Source: Sphingobacteriaceae bacterium
GTDB lineage: Bacteria > Bacteroidota > Bacteroidia > B-17B0 > Aurantibacillaceae
Assembly (NCBI GenBank): GCA_023251725.1
Contig: JAHEYG010000002.1
Coordinates: 1-64,000, forward strand
DNA length: 64,000 nt
Reading direction: 5' to 3'
The notes beneath the pieces are model-generated. The model was not told the origin of the DNA, searched no databases, and saw only the letters and a list, made by a program, of their open reading frames with translations. The first letter of the stretch is position 1. Every line of letters begins with the position of its first letter. Shown in pieces: positions 8,817 to 16,502 of this stretch. The position numbers and the translations under genes were made by a program.

Positions 8817-9470
8817 ATGTTTAAATCACCTGTTATTTTTGTTTTTACTTTTTGTTTTTGTGTTTCCGGCTTAATTGGGCAGGAGCCTGCAAAAGACACT
8901 ATTATTTTAATGAATGGAAATATTGTTGTAGAAAAGGTAATTGACACATTATTGGGCGCTGTTAGCATTCGCAATGTAAAAAAACAAGGGCGGTTGATTC
9001 ATTACGAATACGATGAATTATTTTGTGTTCATTACTCCAAAGGATTTAAAGATTATTATTACTCGCAAGATACTTTAAAAGGAAACTGGTTCACGCGCGA
9101 CGAAATGTTTATGTTTACAAAAGGTGAGGCTGATGGCAGAAAAGGATTTAAAGCTAACGGCGCTATGATAACTGCCGGTGTGTTCGGACTGTTAGGAGGC
9201 GCCAGTGGCACTTTTTTCGGTCCGATTTTACCTTACGGATTTATGGGCCTGAGCGGAATCACAAAAGTGAGAATTCGTCATAACACAGTTTCCGATCCAA
9301 ATTACATTGATAGCGATGCTTATATTTTAGGTTACGAAAGAACGGCGCGTTATAAACGAAAAATAAAATCTTTATTAGGCGGCAGCATTGGTTTAGCCAT
9401 TGGATACGGATTGTATTTTGCTTTAATAAAAGGTTTGCTCGAAGATCCAAATGCGTTTCAATTTAAATAA
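8817..9470 (+). CDS. exported membrane protein of unknown function
   Basis: 217 residues. A signal peptide (VIFVFTFCFCVSGLIGQ) is followed by a beta-rich segment, DTIILMNGNIVVEKVIDT and IHYEYDELFCVHYSKG, as found in Bacteroidota proteins that report on a cell-envelope state. Two glycine-rich hydrophobic segments follow (MITAGVFGLLGGASGTFFGP and LLGGSIGLAIGYGLYFAL) that could form a helical hairpin in the inner membrane. It lies 18 bases upstream of purT and is probably the first gene of an operon with it. I do not recognise a named family. Confidence 0.65.
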   Translation: MFKSPVIFVFTFCFCVSGLIGQEPAKDTIILMNGNIVVEKVIDTLLGAVSIRNVKKQGRLIHYEYDELFCVHYSKGFKDYYYSQDTLKGNWFTRDEMFMFTKGEADGRKGFKANGAMITAGVFGLLGGASGTFFGPILPYGFMGLSGITKVRIRHNTVSDPNYIDSDAYILGYERTARYKRKIKSLLGGSIGLAIGYGLYFALIKGLLEDPNAFQFK

Positions 9471-9488
9471 TTATTTCTAAATAAGTTT

Positions 9489-10658
9489 ATGCGTAAGAAA
9501 ATTTTATTATTGGGAAGCGGTGAATTAGGAAAGGAATTAGTCATTGCTTTACAACGTATCGGTCAATATGTAATTGCGGTTGACAGTTACGAAAACGCAC
9601 CGGCCATGCAGGTATCACACGAGTGCGAAGTTATTAATATGTTAGATGGTGATGCTTTAGACAAAATTGTTGCCAAACATAAACCCGATTTAATTGTGCC
9701 GGAAATTGAAGCCATTCGTACCGAACGTTTTTACGATTACGAAAAGCAAGGAATTACAGTTGTACCAAGCGCCAAAGCGGCAAATTTCACAATGAACCGA
9801 AAGGCTATTCGCGATTTGGCTTCCAAAGAATTAAGTTTAAAAACGGCGAAATATGTTTACGCCGAAACAAAAGACGAATTTTTAAAAGCCGTTTCAGATA
9901 TAGGAATTCCCTGCGTAGTTAAACCCTTAATGAGCAGCAGCGGAAAAGGGCAAAGTGTAATTAAATCGGAAAAAGATATTGATAAAGCTTGGACCTACGC
10001 CATGGAAGGATCACGTGGAGATTATAAAGAAGTGATTGTAGAAAAATTAATTCGCTTTCACACTGAAATAACTTTACTAACGGTTACACAAAAATCGGGC
10101 GTTACTTTATTTTGTCCGCCCATTGGTCATCGTCAGGAGCGCGGCGATTATCAGGAGAGCTGGCAGCCTTGTATCATCAAAGAATCTGATTTAAAAGAAG
10201 CGCAGCACATGGCCCAAACCGTTACACGCTCTTTAGGCGGAGAAGGTATTTGGGGCGTAGAATTTTTCTTAACCGACCAGGGTGTTTATTTTTCGGAATT
10301 ATCGCCAAGGCCGCACGACACAGGTATGGTAACCTTGGCCGGCACACAAAATTTAAACGAATTTGAATTACACGCCCGCGCCATTTTAGGATTACCGATT
10401 GCAAATATTGATTTAGAAAAAGTGGGTGCATCGGCTGTTGTATTGGCCACACAGAACGGAAAAGTTAAGAAGTTTATAGGTGTAGAAAATGTTTTAACAA
10501 AACCCAATACCGAAGTGAGAATATTTGGCAAGCCCACTACGCGACCGTACCGACGCATGGCGGTTGTTTTAACACACGATAAAGTAGGAAGTGATATCAA
10601 TATCATTACAAAAAGGGCCATAGAGTTAGCCCGACAAATTAGTATTGAATCTGAATAA
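9489..10658 (+). CDS. purT: formate-dependent GAR transformylase 2
   Basis: 389 residues of the ATP-grasp superfamily. PurT makes formylglycinamide ribonucleotide from GAR, ATP and formate in purine synthesis, replacing folate-dependent PurN. Visible are the N-terminal pre-ATP-grasp fold ([20 protein letters not shown]), the EIEAIRTE substrate segment, the ATP-grasp core ([16 protein letters not shown]) and the family signature [20 protein letters not shown]. The length is normal. The window also holds purL, at 59.5 kb, which acts next in the pathway. It lies between two exported proteins of unknown function and is probably co-transcribed with both. Confidence 0.96.
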   Translation: MRKKILLLGSGELGKELVIALQRIGQYVIAVDSYENAPAMQVSHECEVINMLDGDALDKIVAKHKPDLIVPEIEAIRTERFYDYEKQGITVVPSAKAANFTMNRKAIRDLASKELSLKTAKYVYAETKDEFLKAVSDIGIPCVVKPLMSSSGKGQSVIKSEKDIDKAWTYAMEGSRGDYKEVIVEKLIRFHTEITLLTVTQKSGVTLFCPPIGHRQERGDYQESWQPCIIKESDLKEAQHMAQTVTRSLGGEGIWGVEFFLTDQGVYFSELSPRPHDTGMVTLAGTQNLNEFELHARAILGLPIANIDLEKVGASAVVLATQNGKVKKFIGVENVLTKPNTEVRIFGKPTTRPYRRMAVVLTHDKVGSDINIITKRAIELARQISIESE

Positions 10659-10659
10659 G

Positions 10660-11223
10660 GTGAATAAATTATTTATTATTTTTTGTTTCTTTTTTCTTGT
10701 TTTTGCGTTAGGAGCGCAGGAAACTAAAACTATTTCATTTCCGGCACATTTTATAAAAACCAGTATTGCCGAATTAAAAGCGAACGATTCTTTAATTTAC
10801 TTTCAATGTCATGTTGAGGAAGCGACTCAGCAATTAATTACCGCGAGCGGCGAAAAAATTACCGGTAAGGTTCAAAAATACACCATTACTTCAAAATATG
10901 TTGTGTTTAATAATAATGGAAATTATAAATTGAAATATTTTTCTTCGAGCCTTATCGAATTTCCCAATGCCAAATTCCCCTATCTTAAATTAATGGAAAA
11001 AAAATACTGGAATTTTAAATTAGAAAAAGATACGGTGTTGCCCGAACACGATGTTTTGGTTTTTGCAGCCATCGAAAACAAAACGCACGACACCAACGAA
11101 TATGATTTTAAAATTAATAAGCAAAACACCAACGAAATAATTATTAATGGGAAAAAAGTAATGAAGCAATTAATTGTGGAGGGGAATTATATTATTAAGA
11201 AAAATTTGGAGGTGTTGAGGTAA
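10660..11223 (+). CDS. small exported protein coupled to purT
   Basis: 187 residues when started at GTG 10660, one base after the purT stop. A TTG at 10645 would overlap purT. The tight spacing suggests translational coupling. It has a signal peptide (LFIIFCFFFLVFALGAQ), then a beta-strand-rich body with many lysines (TITSKYVVFNNNGNYKLKYF) and no cysteines. Nothing links it to purine synthesis other than position. Family not recognised. Confidence 0.6.
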   Translation: MNKLFIIFCFFFLVFALGAQETKTISFPAHFIKTSIAELKANDSLIYFQCHVEEATQQLITASGEKITGKVQKYTITSKYVVFNNNGNYKLKYFSSSLIEFPNAKFPYLKLMEKKYWNFKLEKDTVLPEHDVLVFAAIENKTHDTNEYDFKINKQNTNEIIINGKKVMKQLIVEGNYIIKKNLEVLR

Positions 11224-11294
11224 ATTCTCTATACAAACGCCCCCTCGAATATGTACAGGACGTCTTGTCATAAATAATTATATTTTTTACTTAT

Positions 11295-11329
11295 AAAAAA
11301 ATCCTGAATGATTAGTTCAGGGTTTTTTT
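11295..11329. terminator. bidirectional intrinsic terminator
   Basis: AAATCCTGAA pairs with TTCAGGGTTT (one wobble pair) around a seven-base loop, flanked by A and T runs on both sides. It sits between convergent genes ending at 11223 (+) and 11389 (-). Confidence 0.8.
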
Positions 11330-11355
11330 ATTTAATGAAATCGGATGCTGAGTTA

Positions 11356-11388
11356 GCCTGCCCCGAGCCTGTCGAGGTAGTCGAGGCA
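11356..11388. repeat. GC-rich dispersed-type repeat with CTCGACAGGCTCG core
   Basis: A GC-rich patch in an AT-rich 3' region. It contains CCCGAGCCTGTCGAGG followed by a second GTCGAGG. It resembles the dispersed CCTGTCGA/TCGACAGG intergenic repeats common in environmental Bacteroidota. Only one copy is in this window. Confidence 0.45.
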
Positions 11389-12384
11389 TTAGTATTTCGC
11401 AATCACACCACGCAATCCCATATCCACCGGAAATTCTCCGGCTTCGGGTTTGTAATAACCATCGTAAGGTGCTTGTTCGCGCCACTCGAAACTTTTATTG
11501 GTGGATAAAGAAACTGTAATGATAATATCACTGGTTTCGCTTCCTGTAATAGTGATAGGTGTATTAATTCCACCAGTGTTAAACAATCCGGTTACTAAAC
11601 ATGAACCGGCAGGAATTGGTGAACTTGGATTAGGATTAACCACTGTTGTTGCGGCAGATTGTCCGTCGGCAAAATATGTGGTTCCTAAAATTTTTGTTTC
11701 AAAACCCCAATAGCCCTGCAAATGATTTCCCGGACCACCGGCACTTGCTGTTGGAACCGCGTTGAGCGTTTTTATTTTATACTGATTTACGTAAGTATTA
11801 TATCCCACAAAAGAAGCCACTGTTCCCCATTGAGTAAAACTTCCGGTAGATGATGCTAAAAACGGAATATCATAATTTTGATAAGCTAAAGAAACGCGAA
11901 GCCATTTATAAGTTCCCGGAGTAACAGAAGCAATTGGAATCGAAAAAAAAGTTACGCCCTCGCGCACTTCAACCGATTGGCAATACACTAATGCGTTTGC
12001 ACCTTTACAAGTTGTTTCGGCCGCACGATACAAAACGGCGCCTGCACCAAATTGAGTTAAATCGGTTTGATCCATTTCGATATAATGAGAACTCATACGA
12101 TGAAACACCGGCGAAAATGCGGCGTTATTAGTTGGAATTGTTGCTGCTAAACCTAAATTATTTAAACGTACCTGTGTGGAATCAAATTGTAATTTAAAAA
12201 TTAATCGCGGTCCGGTACCGGTTGGAGTCCAGATTGTATCAGGGTTTATGCAGGTTGCAGGCGGACAAGTAACCGTTGGTGTGGTTGGAGGCGGATCCAC
12301 AGGTTTAGTGTCTTTAGTACAAGATACAATGATAACGGCAATAATTGTGCTTAAAACAAAAGCAGATAAAATTAATTTTTTCAT
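11389..12384 (-). CDS. lipoprotein of unknown function
   Basis: 331 residues with a lipoprotein signal ending in the lipobox IVSC (cysteine at residue 22), followed by a proline/threonine-rich linker with two cysteines (CPPATC). The body is beta-rich with motifs such as LIFKLQFDSTQVRLN, HRMSSHYIEMDQTDLTQFG and CLVTGLFNTGGINTPITITG, and ends FEWREQAPYDGYYKPEAGEF. This layout is typical of surface or periplasmic lipoproteins of the MbnP-like, metallochaperone-associated sort, but I cannot confirm that from sequence alone. Its leader contains a short hairpin motif shared with fabI (see 12397-12419). Confidence 0.7.
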   Translation of the reverse strand: MKKLILSAFVLSTIIAVIIVSCTKDTKPVDPPPTTPTVTCPPATCINPDTIWTPTGTGPRLIFKLQFDSTQVRLNNLGLAATIPTNNAAFSPVFHRMSSHYIEMDQTDLTQFGAGAVLYRAAETTCKGANALVYCQSVEVREGVTFFSIPIASVTPGTYKWLRVSLAYQNYDIPFLASSTGSFTQWGTVASFVGYNTYVNQYKIKTLNAVPTASAGGPGNHLQGYWGFETKILGTTYFADGQSAATTVVNPNPSSPIPAGSCLVTGLFNTGGINTPITITGSETSDIIITVSLSTNKSFEWREQAPYDGYYKPEAGEFPVDMGLRGVIAKY

Positions 12385-12396
12385 TTAGTATTTTTT

Positions 12397-12419
12397 AGCC
12401 AAAGGCTTCCCTTTGGGAT
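12397..12419 (-). repeat. leader motif ATCCC...GGCT, 12 bases upstream of a start codon
   Basis: Read on minus: ATCCCAAAGGGAAGCCTTTGGCT, then 12 bases to the ATG at 12384. A longer version precedes fabI at the same distance, and a shorter one precedes the gene at 61930. The arms AGCC/GGCT and CCAAAGG/CCTTTGG can form hairpins. Confidence 0.5.
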
Positions 12420-12452
12420 AAATATAATGTAAATTTAAGAAAATTATTTGAA

Positions 12453-12905
12453 ATGAGATTGGTGATACAGCGTGTTAGCAAAGCTTCGGTAACTATTGAT
12501 AATTTGGTGCATTCGGCTATTGGCATGGGATTCTTAGTTTTGGTGGGAATTGAAGAAGCCGATGATGAAAGTGATGCGGGTTGGCTGGCGGTTAAACTAA
12601 TTAATATGAGAATTTTTTCAGACTCAGAAGGTAAAATGAATTTGAGTGTAAAAGAAATTAATGGCGAAGTTTTGGTAGTGAGTCAGTTTACCTTGCATGC
12701 CGCTGTTAAAAAAGGAAACCGTCCGTCGTTTATAAAAGCGGCCCGACCGGAAAAAGCGATTCCTCTTTACGAATATTTTATAAAAAAATGTAATTTAGAA
12801 TTGGGCAAACAATGTAAGACGGGAGTTTTTGGTGCAGATATGAAAGTAGAATTAATTAATGCTGGGCCGGTGACGGTGTTTGTTGACAGTAAGGAGAGGG
12901 AGTAG
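12453..12905 (+). CDS. dtd: D-aminoacyl-tRNA deacylase
   Basis: 150 residues, the normal length. DTD hydrolyses D-amino acids (and glycine) mischarged on tRNA, a cytoplasmic proofreading step. The start MRLVIQRVSKASVTID and the two catalytic signatures are present: SQFTLHA near residue 77 and NAGPVT near residue 138, the latter the cross-subunit Gly-Pro motif. It is followed directly by short tandem repeats and the TPR array. I see no functional link to that array. Confidence 0.95.
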   Translation: MRLVIQRVSKASVTIDNLVHSAIGMGFLVLVGIEEADDESDAGWLAVKLINMRIFSDSEGKMNLSVKEINGEVLVVSQFTLHAAVKKGNRPSFIKAARPEKAIPLYEYFIKKCNLELGKQCKTGVFGADMKVELINAGPVTVFVDSKERE

Positions 12906-13020
12906 AAAAGTAGGCAGTAGCAGTTGGCAGTAAGGCTTAATGGTTAAGAATGAAGAATGTTGAATGGTTAGATGGTTGAATGGTTTATGATTAGGATTTA
13001 GGATTTAGGATTTAGAAAAA
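12906..13020. repeat. mixed short tandem repeats upstream of the TPR array
   Basis: Three repeat families follow each other: GGCAGTAGCAGTTGGCAGT type (12911-12933), GAATGGTT/AGATGGTT type (12938-12987) and AGGATTT heptamers (12993-13015). All three recur between the TPR genes. They are non-coding here and resemble cyanobacterial STRR elements. Confidence 0.85.
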
Positions 13021-13027
13021 ATTAATT

Positions 13028-13057
13028 ATGATTCGAAAATTTGAAGATGTTTCTTAA
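13028..13057 (+). other. nine-codon upstream ORF overlapping TPR gene 1 start
   Basis: ATG ATT CGA AAA TTT GAA GAT GTT TCT TAA. It begins 19 bases upstream of the TPR-1 ATG (13047) in another frame and stops eight bases beyond it. The same mini-ORF precedes TPR genes 3 (16484-16513) and 4 (18015-18044). In gene 6 it is cut after two codons. Translation is unproven. Confidence 0.35.
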
Positions 13058-14579
13058 ATATTTATTTGTTGCTAACTTCCGCCGTCTACTGCTTACTGCC
13101 TACTGCTTACTGTTACTTCCTACTTTTTATTTTTCCCAAAATAAAACAATCGACTCCCTTAAACTTGCTCTTAAAAATGCGAAGCACGATACTTCGAAAT
13201 GTAAAATATTAACTGCGATGACTGAAATTGAGTTAAACGATAATATATGGCCAGATTATAACATAAAAATTAAAGAAATTTCTGAATATAATTTGTCCAA
13301 ATGTGATTCCGGTAGCGCACTCTACAAATTTTATTCACTTTACTTAGCCTCATCCATAAATAATATTGGTTTTCTAAATAAGCAGAAAGGAAATATTAAT
13401 GAAGCTATTACCTATTTTGATAAATGCCTTAAACTTTATTTAAAATTTAACCACAAAACCGGAATTGCAGATGCCTATAACAACCTCGCGTCATCTTATT
13501 TATACCAAGGAAATATTAATAAATCTCTCGAATCTAACTTGCAAAGCTTAAAAATTCGCGAACAAATCGGAGATCAATTAGGAATTGCCCGTTCTTTTAA
13601 TAATCTCGGATTTATTTACAAATCTCAAGGTGATTTAATTAATGCAATTGAGTGCTACAATAAAAGTTTGAAAATCCTTGAGCAGCAAAAACGCATTACC
13701 GAACTTGCCACTGCATTAAATAATATCGGCTCATTATATAGAATAAAATTAGAACTGCCCAAGGCATTAACTTATTATGGCGAAAGTCTTGAAATCTATA
13801 AGCAAGTTGGAGACAAAAGTGGTGAGGCTACTTGTTTAAATAACATTGGCATTATTTACCTAATTCAAAATAATTATGAAGAAGCGATTAAGAATTTCAC
13901 AGCGAGTCTGAAAATCAATGAAGAAGTACAGGATAAATCAGGAATTACTTCTTCGTTGATAAATTTGAGTACAACATATCATAAACTTAAAAATTATGAT
14001 TTGGCGCTGAAATATGCCGTAAAATCAATGAAAATAAGTAAGGAAATAAAAAATGCACTTAACATCCGGAATGCAGCCGGCAAATTATTTGAAATATATA
14101 AAATTCTGGGTGAGCACAAACTAGCGCTTCATAACTTTGAACTTTTCATCCAAATGCGCGACAGTCTTAGTAATGTTGATACAAAAAAGGCAAGTATCAA
14201 ATCTCAACTTAAATACGAATACGAAAAAAAGGCGGCGACTGACTCCATAAAAAATATGGAAGAAATTAGAGTGCAGGATGCAAAACTAATTGCGCAGGAA
14301 GCAAAATTGAAACAAGAGAAAACACAATTCTGGTTTCTTATTACGGGTTTCGGGTTCCTTGTTCTGGGTTTTATATTTGTGGTTAATCGGTTCCGACTTA
14401 CGCAAAAACAAAAAAAAATAATTGAAGAACAAAAAATTATTGTGGATGAAGCTTTTGAGAGGTTACACGAAAAAAATAAAGAAGTAATGGATTCGATTAC
14501 ATATGCTAAAAGAATTCAAACCGCTTTAATTACGAGTGAGAAATATATTGAGATGAAATTGAATCGGTTAAACGGTTAA
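13047..14579 (+). CDS. TPR array gene 1: exported TPR protein with one TM helix
   Basis: 510 residues from the ATG at 13047. Residues 1-27 are a signal peptide whose hydrophobic core LLLTAYCLLLLPTF is encoded by heptamer repeats (13086-13126). Then come about seven 40-residue TPRs of the kinesin-light-chain/LGN type (pattern NNIG..Y...GD...A...Y..SLKI.E..GDK.G). A conserved KSQLKYEYEKKAATDSIKN coiled coil follows, a TM helix around residues 429-447 encoded by GGTTTCG-type heptamers, and a cytoplasmic coiled coil QKQKKIIEEQKIIVDEAFE ending DSITYAKRIQTALIT. In relatives that tail precedes a SpoIIE-type phosphatase. Here the protein simply stops, so it is likely a scaffold or sensor without output. 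Confidence 0.88.
   Translation: MFLKYLFVANFRRLLLTAYCLLLLPTFYFSQNKTIDSLKLALKNAKHDTSKCKILTAMTEIELNDNIWPDYNIKIKEISEYNLSKCDSGSALYKFYSLYLASSINNIGFLNKQKGNINEAITYFDKCLKLYLKFNHKTGIADAYNNLASSYLYQGNINKSLESNLQSLKIREQIGDQLGIARSFNNLGFIYKSQGDLINAIECYNKSLKILEQQKRITELATALNNIGSLYRIKLELPKALTYYGESLEIYKQVGDKSGEATCLNNIGIIYLIQNNYEEAIKNFTASLKINEEVQDKSGITSSLINLSTTYHKLKNYDLALKYAVKSMKISKEIKNALNIRNAAGKLFEIYKILGEHKLALHNFELFIQMRDSLSNVDTKKASIKSQLKYEYEKKAATDSIKNMEEIRVQDAKLIAQEAKLKQEKTQFWFLITGFGFLVLGFIFVVNRFRLTQKQKKIIEEQKIIVDEAFERLHEKNKEVMDSITYAKRIQTALITSEKYIEMKLNRLNG
13086..13126. repeat. CTACTGC/TTACTGC heptamer array in the TPR-1 signal peptide
   Basis: CTACTGC, TTACTGC, CTACTGC, TTACTGT, then a six-base TACTTC and CTACTTT. 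Four heptamers keep the frame. The matching arrays are at 18073-18113 (four units) and 21645-21685 (four units), and at 16542-16575 with three units, where the gene is frameshifted. Confidence 0.9.
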
Positions 14580-14600
14580 ATGGTTGAATGGTTGAATGGT
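14566..14600. repeat. GAATGGTT octamer repeats between TPR genes 1 and 2
   Basis: GGTTAAAC, GGTTAAAT, GGTTGAAT, GGTTGAAT, GGTT. The array begins inside TPR-1 and supplies its last codons and stop. It fills nearly the whole gap to TPR-2. Confidence 0.85.
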
Positions 14601-14606
14601 TCTAAA

Positions 14607-16448
14607 ATGAAAATAATAATTACATACACATTTACTGCCAAAGCTTCTTGCCGACTGCTTACTGTCTGCTTATTCCTACTGTCTACTTTTTTATTTTCCC
14701 AAAACAAAACCACCGGTGGTGAGCAAAGTCGAACTATTGATTCTTTAAAACTCGCTCTTAAAAATGTTAAGCACGATACTACGCGATGTAATATTTTAAA
14801 CGCCATGATTGAAGCGGAAAACGACGATGCGGTTTGGCCGATTTACAACGATGAATTAAAAAAACTTTCTGAAAAAAATAATCAATCAAAAACAATATCT
14901 CAATCCTTACATAAATTCTATTTAAAACATCTGGCATCTTCATTAAACAACATCGGCTATTTCGCACTACAGAAAAGCGATTTAAAAAAAGCTTTAGAAT
15001 ATTATCATAAAAGTTTAAAAATACAGGAAGAGATTGGAGATAAACTTGGAATCTCAACCAGCCTTAATAACATGGGACTTGTTTACAAGAAACAAGGAGA
15101 CATATTTAAATCATTGGAGTTTTATAATAAAAGTTTGAAAATATACGAAGAAATAGGAGATAAACAAGGAACCGCTGTTTCCCTTAATAACATCGGTTTA
15201 ATTTATTACAGCCGCGGTGATATACCTAAAGCTTTAGAATGTTATGCCAAAAGTCTTAAAATACGTGAGGCAATTAATGATAAGAAAGGTATCGCAGGTT
15301 CGCTGAACAACATCGGGGTTATTTATTATAATTATGGCGACATCCAAAAGGTATTAAATTGCTATGAACGCAGTTTGAAAATTCGAGAAGAGATTGGGGA
15401 TAAACTCGATATCGCAATGTCGTTAAACAATATTGGGATTATTTATGAAAGCCAAGGCGAATTTGCAAACGCTTTAATCTATTATGAACGCGGATTGAAA
15501 ATTAGTGAAGAGATTGGGAATAAAAAAGGCATCGCTTACTTGCTTAACAATTTAGGGCTTTTTTATGAAAACCATATCGCTCCCGATTTAACAACTTCTA
15601 AAAAAGACGCTCGTAATGCTGGCATTCAAAAGGCTTTAAATTATTTTGAACGTAGTTTAAAAATTAGTGAAGAAATTGGGGATAAAGACTGTATTGCTTC
15701 TTCTAATGACAACATAGCGGGTATTTACGTAAAACAAGGCAACTTGCAAAAGGCCTTATCTTACTTTGAGCGCAGTTTGAAAATAAGAAAGGAGGTTGGG
15801 GATAAAAAAAATATCGCTGTTTCGTTTAACATGGTCGGAGTTATTTATGTTAAACTCCATAACCATTACAAGGCTTTAGAATTTTCAAAAAAGTCTTTAG
15901 ATATAAGCAGGGAAATAGGTCATACCGAAAACATAAGGAATGCTGCATGGCTACTAAGTTTAATTTATAAGCAAATGGGCAATCATAAATCAGCTTTAGA
16001 AAATTACGAGCTTTTTATTTTAATGCGAGACAGCATCAGTAATACAGAAACAAAAAAAGCCAGCGTCAAATCGCAACTTAAATACGAATACGAAAAAAAG
16101 GCGGCGACTGATTCCATTAAAAATCAGGAAGAGATTAAAGTACAAGACGCGAAGTTAATTGCGCAGGAAGCGAAACTAAAACAAGAGAAAACACAATTCT
16201 GGTTTCTTATTTCGGGTTTCGCGTTTCTGGTTTCGGGTTTTATATTTGTGGTTAATCGTTTTCGCGTAACTCAGAAGCAGAAAAAAATAATTGAAGAACA
16301 AAAAATTATTGTGGATGAAGCTTTTGAAAAATTACATGAAAAAAATAAAGAAGTAATGGATTCGATACAATATGCAAAAAGAATTCAAACGGCTTTGATT
16401 ACTAATGAGAAATATATTGAGAGGAAATTGAATTTGTTGAATGGTTAG
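14607..16448 (+). CDS. TPR array gene 2: exported TPR protein with one TM helix
   Basis: 613 residues from the ATG at 14607. An earlier ATG at 14580 lies in the intergenic repeat and would only add repeat-encoded residues. The signal peptide is type B (MKIIITYTFTAKASCRLLTV), shared with gene 5 and unlike the MFIKYLFVA type of genes 1, 3, 4 and 6. There are about ten 40-residue TPRs, one interrupted by an insertion (ENHIAPDLTTSKKDARNAG). The C-terminal coiled coil, heptamer-encoded TM helix and AKRIQTALIT tail are as in the other copies. Residues about 55-210 are nearly identical to gene 6, while the later TPRs follow gene 4, so the gene is a mosaic. It is the longest copy. No output domain. 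Confidence 0.88.
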   Translation: MKIIITYTFTAKASCRLLTVCLFLLSTFLFSQNKTTGGEQSRTIDSLKLALKNVKHDTTRCNILNAMIEAENDDAVWPIYNDELKKLSEKNNQSKTISQSLHKFYLKHLASSLNNIGYFALQKSDLKKALEYYHKSLKIQEEIGDKLGISTSLNNMGLVYKKQGDIFKSLEFYNKSLKIYEEIGDKQGTAVSLNNIGLIYYSRGDIPKALECYAKSLKIREAINDKKGIAGSLNNIGVIYYNYGDIQKVLNCYERSLKIREEIGDKLDIAMSLNNIGIIYESQGEFANALIYYERGLKISEEIGNKKGIAYLLNNLGLFYENHIAPDLTTSKKDARNAGIQKALNYFERSLKISEEIGDKDCIASSNDNIAGIYVKQGNLQKALSYFERSLKIRKEVGDKKNIAVSFNMVGVIYVKLHNHYKALEFSKKSLDISREIGHTENIRNAAWLLSLIYKQMGNHKSALENYELFILMRDSISNTETKKASVKSQLKYEYEKKAATDSIKNQEEIKVQDAKLIAQEAKLKQEKTQFWFLISGFAFLVSGFIFVVNRFRVTQKQKKIIEEQKIIVDEAFEKLHEKNKEVMDSIQYAKRIQTALITNEKYIERKLNLLNG

Positions 16449-16475
16449 ATGATTTAGGATTTAGGATTTAGAAAA
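16436..16475. repeat. GATGGTT/AGGATTT repeats between TPR genes 2 and 3
   Basis: The end of TPR-2 (TTGTTGAATGGTTAG, stop included) passes into AGATGATTT and then AGGATTT heptamers. A conserved leader follows, shared with genes 1 and 4. Confidence 0.8.
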
Positions 16476-16502
16476 AATTAATTATGATTCGAAAATTTGA
16501 AG

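Noticed and set aside
14580..14606. Start of TPR gene 2 at ATG 14580
   Set aside because: The extra nine codons (MVEWLNGSK) are translation of the intergenic octamer repeat. The signal peptide begins at ATG 14607.
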